NCBI RefSeq assembly: GCF_005146945.1
Contig: NZ_SWMS01000001.1
Location: 1-64,000, forward strand
Direction: 5' to 3'
DNA: 64,000 nt
Source of the DNA: Prauserella endophytica
GTDB lineage: Bacteria > Actinomycetota > Actinomycetes > Mycobacteriales > Pseudonocardiaceae
Both the position numbers and the translations under genes were made by a program. How positions within the stretch are numbered: the stretch's first letter is position 1; the number at the start of each line of letters is the position of its first letter. Below are positions 59,187-64,000 of the stretch, in pieces. Below the pieces are notes generated by a model that saw only the letters and a program-made list of their open reading frames with translations, searched no databases and was not told the DNA's origin.

Positions 59187-59567
59187 TCACGCGGTGGCCA
59201 CGAGCCACTTCGCGCGACCTTCGCGGCCGCTGGGCACCCAGCAGCCACGGGTCTCGGGCTTGGCTCGCGGCGCGAAGTCGTCGTCCGCGAGGCACAGCAG
59301 GTCGGCGACCACGGTGTGCATGGCGCCCGACCGCTTCCATAGAACGGTCTCGGGGGCGAGGATGTTCTGCTCGTCACCGGGCATGCGCATGGCGAGGACG
59401 TCGTCCTCGGCGTCGAGCCGGACGATGTCGATCACTGTGCCGTGCGCGCGGACGCCGACGACGGTGATGATCTCGCCGCGCTCATCACGCGGGTGCACGA
59501 ACCGGTAGCCCCGCTCGATCAGCTCGCCGAGGACGTCCTCGACCGTCGTCTCACGCGACCATGTCAT
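59187..59567 (-). CDS. Conserved actinobacterial hypothetical protein, 126 aa
   Basis: A small soluble protein with acidic N-terminal half (WSRETTVEDVLGELIERGYRF) and a C-terminal segment that includes LLCLADDDFAPRA. No catalytic motif recognised. It overlaps the DUF397 gene end by 17 nt and is the last gene before the terminator at 59120. The company of DUF397 and an XRE regulator suggests a signalling or toxin-like partnership in the DUF397/XRE system. Function unknown. Confidence 0.7.
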   Translation of the reverse strand: MTWSRETTVEDVLGELIERGYRFVHPRDERGEIITVVGVRAHGTVIDIVRLDAEDDVLAMRMPGDEQNILAPETVLWKRSGAMHTVVADLLCLADDDFAPRAKPETRGCWVPSGREGRAKWLVATA

Positions 59568-59790
59568 CGAACTCGCCGTCCTTGGCTCCCGCGAGGAACG
59601 CCTCGATCTCGGCGCGCGTGTAGATCAGCGCAGGGCCGTGGGGGTCCCGGGAGTTGCGCATCGCGACCTGCCCGTTGCCCAGCGGCGCCACCTCGACGCA
59701 GTTGCCCATGGCACCGCTGTACTTGCTCTTTCGCCAAGCCGCCTCGGTCAGCAGCTCCGAAGAGATCCCGTTCCGGATCGCCTCCGCCAT
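59551..59790 (-). CDS. DUF397-family protein
   Basis: A 79-aa protein with the DUF397 core WRKSKYSGAMGNCVEVAPLG and VAMRNSRDPHGPALIYTRAE, then a C-terminal helix EIEAFLAGAKDGEF. DUF397 proteins are usually encoded next to XRE regulators with a DUF5753 domain and are thought to bind or antagonise them, as in the bld/whi-associated systems of Streptomyces. The ATG at 59790 is preferred; three codons upstream would be another start. Operator-like repeats lie in its promoter. Confidence 0.88.
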   Translation of the reverse strand: MAEAIRNGISSELLTEAAWRKSKYSGAMGNCVEVAPLGNGQVAMRNSRDPHGPALIYTRAEIEAFLAGAKDGEFDDMVA

Positions 59791-59828
59791 GATCCTCACC
59801 TTCCCGACTTACACCTGGAGGATGCATC

Positions 59829-59892
59829 TGCACGTGCATTCACTTGTGCACCGACCGTAGCACGCGCCGATGCAGGTGTGAATGCACGTGCA
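59829..59892. promoter_or_regulatory. Inverted repeat operator upstream of DUF397 operon
   Basis: TGCACGTGCATTCAC (59829-59843) and its exact inverse GTGAATGCACGTGCA (59878-59892) flank a 34-bp spacer. Each half itself holds the palindrome TGCACGTGCA. A further TGCACC/TGCAGG pair lies between. Two dimers of a regulator could bind here, the neighbouring XRE protein being the obvious candidate. Confidence 0.65.
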
Positions 59893-59950
59893 TCAGCAAG
59901 TTCGCCGATTGAACGACGCCCCGCTTTCGGGTGAATTCGGAGGGAGGGAA

Positions 59951-60829
59951 CTACGCCGCTGCGTGTGCCTTGAGCAGCATCTGCCGTGACCGATCGGGTG
60001 TCTCGGCGTCGACCGCGAGCCGGTCCAGTGACCGGCCGATGAGCTCGATCTCGTCAGGGCGGTCCAGATAGAGGCCGCCCGCGATGTGCTCGATGTAGGC
60101 GATGTTCGGCAGCTCCGGCTCGGAGAACCGCAGGAGCGTGAACGCACCCTCGGCCGCATAACCACTGCGCTCGTACGGCACGACCTGGAGCGTGATGTGC
60201 GGCATCTTGGTCAGTTCGAGGAGCTGGTCGAGCTGTCTGCGCAGCACGTCGCGGCCGCCGATGGGCCGGTGCAGCACCGACTCGTCGATGACCGCCCACA
60301 GCCGCGGAGCGTTCGGCCGGAACAGCAGCCGCTGGCGGCGCATGCGCAGCGCGAGTCTGCCCTCGGCGGCGGCGTTCGCCGTCTCGGGGAGACCGTGGGT
60401 GACGATCGCCCGCGCGTAGTCCTCTGTCTGGAGCAGACCCGGCACGAACTGCAGCTCGTAGGTCTGGATCCGGCTGGCGGCCTCCTCGAGTCCGACATAG
60501 TCGTCGAACCACTTCGGCATGTACTCGTTGAACTTCTGCCACCAGCCGGGACTGTTGGACTGCTTGACCATGGTGAGGAAGCTGGAGCGCTCCTCGGGGT
60601 CGCCGATGCCGTACATGGTCAGCAGGTCGGTGACGTCGCGTTCCTTGAAGCCGACCCGGCCGAGTTCGAGCCTGGAGATCTTCGATTCGGACGCGCGGAT
60701 GTGGTAGCCGGCTTCGGCCCTGCTGATGCCGGCCTGCTCGCGCAGCCTGCGCAGCTGGGCGCCCAGGATCATGCGACGAGCGGTAGGACCGGCGGATTGC
60801 TCGCCGGCGGCACCCTCAATCGCAGCCAT
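59951..60829 (-). CDS. XRE-family regulator with DUF5753 domain
   Basis: A 292-aa regulator. The XRE-type HTH is LRRLREQAGISRAEAGYHIR, then SESKISRLELGRVG. DUF5753 covers most of the rest (TYELQFVPGLLQTEDYARAI, then LHRPIGGRDVLRRQL and LPNIAYIEHIAGGLYLD). Such proteins regulate development or antibiotic production and pair with DUF397 partners. ATG 60829 is preferred over the adjacent GTG at 60832. It lies upstream of the DUF397 gene, separated by the inverted-repeat operator, and is divergent from the methyltransferase gene. Confidence 0.9.
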   Translation of the reverse strand: MAAIEGAAGEQSAGPTARRMILGAQLRRLREQAGISRAEAGYHIRASESKISRLELGRVGFKERDVTDLLTMYGIGDPEERSSFLTMVKQSNSPGWWQKFNEYMPKWFDDYVGLEEAASRIQTYELQFVPGLLQTEDYARAIVTHGLPETANAAAEGRLALRMRRQRLLFRPNAPRLWAVIDESVLHRPIGGRDVLRRQLDQLLELTKMPHITLQVVPYERSGYAAEGAFTLLRFSEPELPNIAYIEHIAGGLYLDRPDEIELIGRSLDRLAVDAETPDRSRQMLLKAHAAA

Positions 60830-61017
60830 CACCCGGACCCAATCCTCTCATCGCCGCCCCTGCTCAAGACCCGCCATCGTACCGGAGGAAGTCGCCCGAC
60901 CACTCAAAGTACCGCTCACCGCCGGTCAGTCAAGACACCCCCGTTTACCGCGGGGGCACGAGCCCCTACTCTACGTTCAGCCCCGCGACCACCCAACCCT
61001 GCGCTGTGAGGTTCCCC

Positions 61018-61851
61018 ATGGCAGGCCCAGTGCCCCAGTCCGAGCGTGCCCCTGTCGGCGTCGACCCCACGAGGGCGAGCATCGCGCGCGTCTACGACGC
61101 GTTCCTCGGCGGCAAGGACAACTACGAGATCGACCGGGAGGTCTTCCGCGGGGTGCAGAAGGCCGCGCCCGAAGCGCAGGACCTCGCCGTCGAGAACCGG
61201 AACTTCCTGATCCGCTGCTGCCGGTTCCTGGCGCTGCAGACCGACATCCAGCAGTTCCTCGACTGCGGGTCGGGGCTGCCCACCGCGGAGAACATCCACC
61301 AGGTCGTCCAGCGCATCAAGCCCGAGGCCAGGGTTGTCTACATCGACAACGACCCGGTGGTGCTCGCGCACGGCAGGGCGCTGCTGGAGGAGAACGACAA
61401 CACCCACTTCGCCGCGGCCGACATCTTCCAGCCGAAGGAGATCCTCTCCAACGAGACGGTGCGCAAGCACATCGACTTCTCGGAGCCTGTGGCGTTCCTC
61501 CAGCTCGGCACCCTGCACCACTACGAGGGTCCAGCGGAGAAGCCCGCCGAGATCATGAAGGAGTACATCGACGCGCTGCCGTCCGGCTCCTACGTCGCGA
61601 TCAGCCACTTCCTCGATCCGGAGAACGAGCACAGCGCCGTCGCAAGGAAGATGGAGGGCGTCTTCCGGCACAGCCCGATGGGATCCGGCACCTTCCGCAC
61701 CCTCGCCGAGATCGAGCAGCTGTTCGACGGGCTCGAGATGATGACCCCGGGCGTGATCCGCTGTGCCGACTGGTACCCGGATGGTCCGCGGCTCAAGCCG
61801 CTGAACCAGGTGCAGCACTGCATCGCGGGCGGTGTCGGCCGCAAGCCCTAG
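61018..61851 (+). CDS. SAM-dependent methyltransferase, DUF574/Methyltransf_19 family
   Basis: A 277-aa protein. It starts with the family hallmark VDPTRASIARVYDAFLGGKD (DxxPxxAR-type N-terminus). It has a SAM-binding Rossmann core with FLDCGSGLPTAENIH and VVYIDNDPVVLAHGRALL, and a LGTLHHY segment. Actinobacteria carry many copies, often beside XRE/DUF397 genes, and the target is unknown. ATG 61018 with GAGG 6 nt upstream is preferred over GTG 61006. A form B repeat follows 11 bp after the stop. Confidence 0.88.
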   Translation: MAGPVPQSERAPVGVDPTRASIARVYDAFLGGKDNYEIDREVFRGVQKAAPEAQDLAVENRNFLIRCCRFLALQTDIQQFLDCGSGLPTAENIHQVVQRIKPEARVVYIDNDPVVLAHGRALLEENDNTHFAAADIFQPKEILSNETVRKHIDFSEPVAFLQLGTLHHYEGPAEKPAEIMKEYIDALPSGSYVAISHFLDPENEHSAVARKMEGVFRHSPMGSGTFRTLAEIEQLFDGLEMMTPGVIRCADWYPDGPRLKPLNQVQHCIAGGVGRKP

Positions 61852-61861
61852 CGCCCGCGCC

Positions 61862-61928
61862 TGCCTGCGTTCAACGCAGTGAAGGCCACCTTCACTGCGT
61901 TGAACGCAGGCAGGGTGGCCTTCACTGC
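61862..61928. repeat. Palindromic repeat, form B, copy 3 (elaborated)
   Basis: A compound palindrome: CTGCGTTCAACGCAG, TGAAGGCCACCTTCA and CTGCGTTGAACGCAG stems in series, plus GCAGTGAAGGCCACC (61876-61890) inverted as GGTGGCCTTCACTGC (61914-61928). It looks like two form B units fused or an insertion of one arm into another. It lies between the convergent methyltransferase and SCP-like genes. Confidence 0.9.
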
Positions 61929-61941
61929 AGAGGGGGTCGGG

Positions 61942-62322
61942 CTAGAGGCGGGCGATCGGGAGCCAGTGCGACAGGTCGGCGCGCGTGCCGGAGGCGGTGA
62001 CCCTGCCGTCGGCGAGCGCGTCGCTCCACTGTAGACGCCCGGTGGCGAGCTCCAGCCAGGTTCGCGGGTCCGTCTCGACCACGTTCGGCGGCGTGCCGCG
62101 CGTGTGCCGGGGACCCTCGACGCACTGCACCGCCGCGAACGGCGGCACTCGCACCTCCACGCTGCGGCCCGGGGCCACGGAGGCGAGCGTGCGCAGGCTC
62201 AGCCGCACCGCGGCGGCCAGTTTCGGCCTCGCCGGTTCGGCGCCGGATCGGGTCAGCCAATCCGCGATCTCCGCGAGCGCGGCTCGTAACTCAGCGGGGT
62301 CGACCGTACGCGAACTGGACAT
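61942..62322 (-). CDS. Sterol-carrier-like (SCP) conserved protein
   Basis: A 126-aa protein. Its first helix is [20 protein letters not shown], and [20 protein letters not shown] leads the barrel-like fold. [20 protein letters not shown] near the C-terminus is the SCP2-type lipid-pocket sequence. It corresponds in position to Rv0807 near purF in mycobacteria, as I recall it. It may bind an acyl or sterol-like ligand. ATG 62322. Confidence 0.78.
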   Translation of the reverse strand: MSSSRTVDPAELRAALAEIADWLTRSGAEPARPKLAAAVRLSLRTLASVAPGRSVEVRVPPFAAVQCVEGPRHTRGTPPNVVETDPRTWLELATGRLQWSDALADGRVTASGTRADLSHWLPIARL

Positions 62323-62385
62323 GCATCAACAGTAGAGTGAACGCCGAGAACGAAACACGGCACGGCAGGAACGTGGGGATCGCAC

Positions 62386-62997
62386 ATGACGCAGCGGGAT
62401 GAGGCAGACCGGCTGGTACCCAACGAATCCGCGCTGAAGAAGAAGCCCAAGATCACCAGGGAGATGCGCGCCAACGCCAGGGCCAACCCGAACAGCTGGC
62501 TCTACGTGATCGACGAGGCCTTCGACCCCAACGGAAGCGTGCCGTCCTGGGCGGTCGTCGGTGCCTACCCGGTGAACGCGTCCGGCGAGATCGTCGAGGA
62601 CTTCCACCCCAACGACCGGTACCGGCCCTCGCCGAAGGCGCTCGGCTACCCGGAGCCGGCCAACGAGCTCGAACGGCTGCTGCAGCTCGTACGGACCAAG
62701 CACCGGCCCGCGGAGGACCTGCCGCCGCTGGTGCTCGACTCGACGTTGTTCGTCTACGCCATCTCACCGGTGCAGCGCACCGTGATCGGTTTCCACAACA
62801 CCGACGGCCGTGTGATGGTGCCCGCCTACACCACGAAGTCGCTCGTGCCCTCGGAATGGCCGCACGCCCGCGCCGTGCTCGGCAGGGACATCGTCGAGCT
62901 GCTCGGCGGCCACGCACTGGTGATCAATCCGCACGACGTCGTCACCGCCGTCGTGCCTGCTGAGCACCTCGAGCACGCACTTTCGCAGGAGCGCTGA
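62386..62997 (+). CDS. SseB-like / type VII secretion-associated protein
   Basis: A 203-aa protein starting with a basic segment (ALKKKPKITREMRANARANP), then WLYVIDEAFDPNGSVPSW and a central NDRYRPSPKALGYPEPANEL. The C-terminal half (DSTLFVYAISPVQRTVIGFH, MVPAYTTKSLVPSEWPHARA) resembles SseB-type proteins and those annotated near ESX loci in actinobacteria. No ESX gene is in the window. The function is unassigned. The ATG lies 63 bp from the divergent SCP-like gene. Confidence 0.55.
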   Translation: MTQRDEADRLVPNESALKKKPKITREMRANARANPNSWLYVIDEAFDPNGSVPSWAVVGAYPVNASGEIVEDFHPNDRYRPSPKALGYPEPANELERLLQLVRTKHRPAEDLPPLVLDSTLFVYAISPVQRTVIGFHNTDGRVMVPAYTTKSLVPSEWPHARAVLGRDIVELLGGHALVINPHDVVTAVVPAEHLEHALSQER

Positions 62998-63093
62998 GTC
63001 CACTCTGGCGGGTGACACCGGTTCGCGCACACCGCCTTGTCAGGGCAAGGTGACGCCTGAACGGGGAGTCGCACGAAGGGGCGGGGTGTCGGT

Positions 63094-63933
63094 GTGAAGC
63101 GTCGCAGTTCTCACAGGTGCCGCAATACGCTGGCGGGTTCGGTCGTCGCGGTGCTCGCGGCGAGCACGTTGACCTTCGGGGGCCCTGCCGTCCCCGCGGA
63201 GGAGAAGGCGGACTACCGCGGCGCCGAGCAGCGCCACGCCGGCTCGCAGATCGCGAAGCACGAGGGAGTGCACGGCGCCCCTTCCCCCGACGCCTACACG
63301 TCGGGGACCAATGTGCTGGGCCACGACGTGAGCGGTTGGCAGGGCGACGTCGACTGGCCCGCGGCGACCAAGGCCGGGGCCAAGTTCGTGTACGTCAAGG
63401 CCACCGAGGGCACCGGGTTCACGAGCGACCACTTCAAGCAGCAGTACAACGGCTCCTACGCGGCGGGCATGATTCGTGGTGCATACCATTTCGCCAGGCC
63501 GGACATCTCAACGGGAGCGAAGCAGGCGCACTACTTCGTCGACCACGGCGGCGGCTGGACCAGGGACGGCCGGACGCTGCCCGGCGCGCTCGACATGGAA
63601 TACAACCCCTACGGCGAGGCGTGCTACAACCGCTCGCCCAAGGTGATCGTCGCCTGGATCAGGGACTTCTCCAACGCCTACAAGGCCCGCACCGGCCGCA
63701 CGCCGGTGATCTACACGTCGACGAGCTGGTGGAAGAAGTGCACGGGCAACAGCCCCGCGTTCGGCAGGACCAACCCGCTGTGGCTCGCCCGCTACGCGCC
63801 CCAGATCGGCGAGCTGCCCGCGGGCTGGGACTTCCAGAGCATCTGGCAGTTCTCCGACTCGGGCAAGCTGCCGGGCGACCAGAACTTCTTCAACGGCGGC
63901 CCCGGACAGCTCACGGCGCTGGCCACCGGGTGA
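63094..63933 (+). CDS. Secreted GH25 lysozyme (muramidase)
   Basis: A 279-aa exported enzyme. Its signal peptide is NTLAGSVVAVLAASTLTFGG with cleavage near VPA-EE. The GH25 domain covers VLGHDVSGWQGDVDWPAATK (catalytic Asp78), YVKATEGTGFTSDHF and GALDMEYNPYG (Asp167 and Glu169). It should cut beta-1,4 bonds in peptidoglycan outside the cell. The GTG start has weak spacing from AAGGGGCGGGG. Its stop is 67 bp before the window end, which shows no further gene. Confidence 0.92.
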   Translation: MKRRSSHRCRNTLAGSVVAVLAASTLTFGGPAVPAEEKADYRGAEQRHAGSQIAKHEGVHGAPSPDAYTSGTNVLGHDVSGWQGDVDWPAATKAGAKFVYVKATEGTGFTSDHFKQQYNGSYAAGMIRGAYHFARPDISTGAKQAHYFVDHGGGWTRDGRTLPGALDMEYNPYGEACYNRSPKVIVAWIRDFSNAYKARTGRTPVIYTSTSWWKKCTGNSPAFGRTNPLWLARYAPQIGELPAGWDFQSIWQFSDSGKLPGDQNFFNGGPGQLTALATG

Positions 63934-64000
63934 CCCACCGCAAGGCAGCGAACGGGGCATTAAACATCACCCAGGGCCCGCAATTTCACCCGTAAATCAC

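Overview
The window is high-GC actinobacterial DNA, most likely from a Pseudonocardiaceae-type organism (Amycolatopsis, Saccharomonospora or Prauserella group). The evidence is GTG starts, 4-nt stop/start overlaps, mycothiol synthase (mshD), orphan GlnR, an RsiG-type c-di-GMP anti-sigma factor, DUF3073, LmeA and XRE/DUF397 pairs. From memory, the order dusB ... LCP protein, phoU, pstB, mshD, glnR, lmeA, thiX, cysA2, sseC, nitrobindin, pabC, DUF3073, purM, purF resembles the Rv0807-Rv0823c neighbourhood of Mycobacterium tuberculosis. Accessory cassettes are inserted into that conserved scaffold.

Layout. 0-1 kb: a truncated tRNA-Lys next to short direct repeats (possible attachment scar), then a 21-residue peptide with eight cysteines and its own terminator-like hairpin. 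1-5.4 kb: FMN reductase, a large LuxR (LAL) regulator and a frameshifted gene. 5.4-11.5 kb: palindromic repeats, then an operator-controlled oligosaccharide ABC importer, GH13 glucosidase and LacI repressor. 11.5-14.5 kb: DMT exporter, Cu-only SOD-like exoprotein and a VapBC-type pair. 14.5-18.9 kb: a broken dusB 5' end, a multicopper oxidase / membrane protein / MarR cassette, then intact dusB. 18.8-22.7 kb: ECF sigma factor, hydrolase, HxlR regulator, VOC protein and a GGDEF protein. 22.9-30.7 kb: an LCP protein with a long degenerate repeat, then phoU and pstSCAB with PHO-box-like repeats. 30.8-33.9 kb: btuFCD-like importer behind a cobalamin riboswitch. 33.9-43.5 kb: mshD, glnR, lmeA, thiX, a Cys-leader/DUF4395/cysA2/sseC sulfur operon, nitrobindin, pabC, ygfZ, rsiG and asparaginase. 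43.5-46.8 kb: conserved unknowns and two dehydrogenases. 46.8-56 kb: tctABC with a divergent CitAB-type two-component system, a VanZ-like protein, and an AbgT transporter with an M20 amidohydrolase. 56-59.1 kb: arfB, purM, purF. 59.2-64 kb: XRE/DUF397 cluster, DUF574-type methyltransferase, SCP-like protein, SseB-like protein and a secreted GH25 lysozyme.

Two features cut across the layout. First, ten intergenic palindromes in three related forms all use the core AAGGCCACC/GGTGGCCTT, most with GCAGTGAAGGCCACC ends. They look like a mobile or amplified repeat family, and one supplies the stop codon of the btuD-like gene. Second, many units carry visible control elements: the cobalamin riboswitch, PHO boxes, a cysteine leader peptide, LacI-, VapB- and MarR-type operators, and a hairpin that ends exactly at the LuxR start codon. 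The strongest candidates for undescribed biology are the 21-residue Cys-rich peptide, the palindrome family, the cassette between the two dusB 5' ends, and the Cys-leader peptide.
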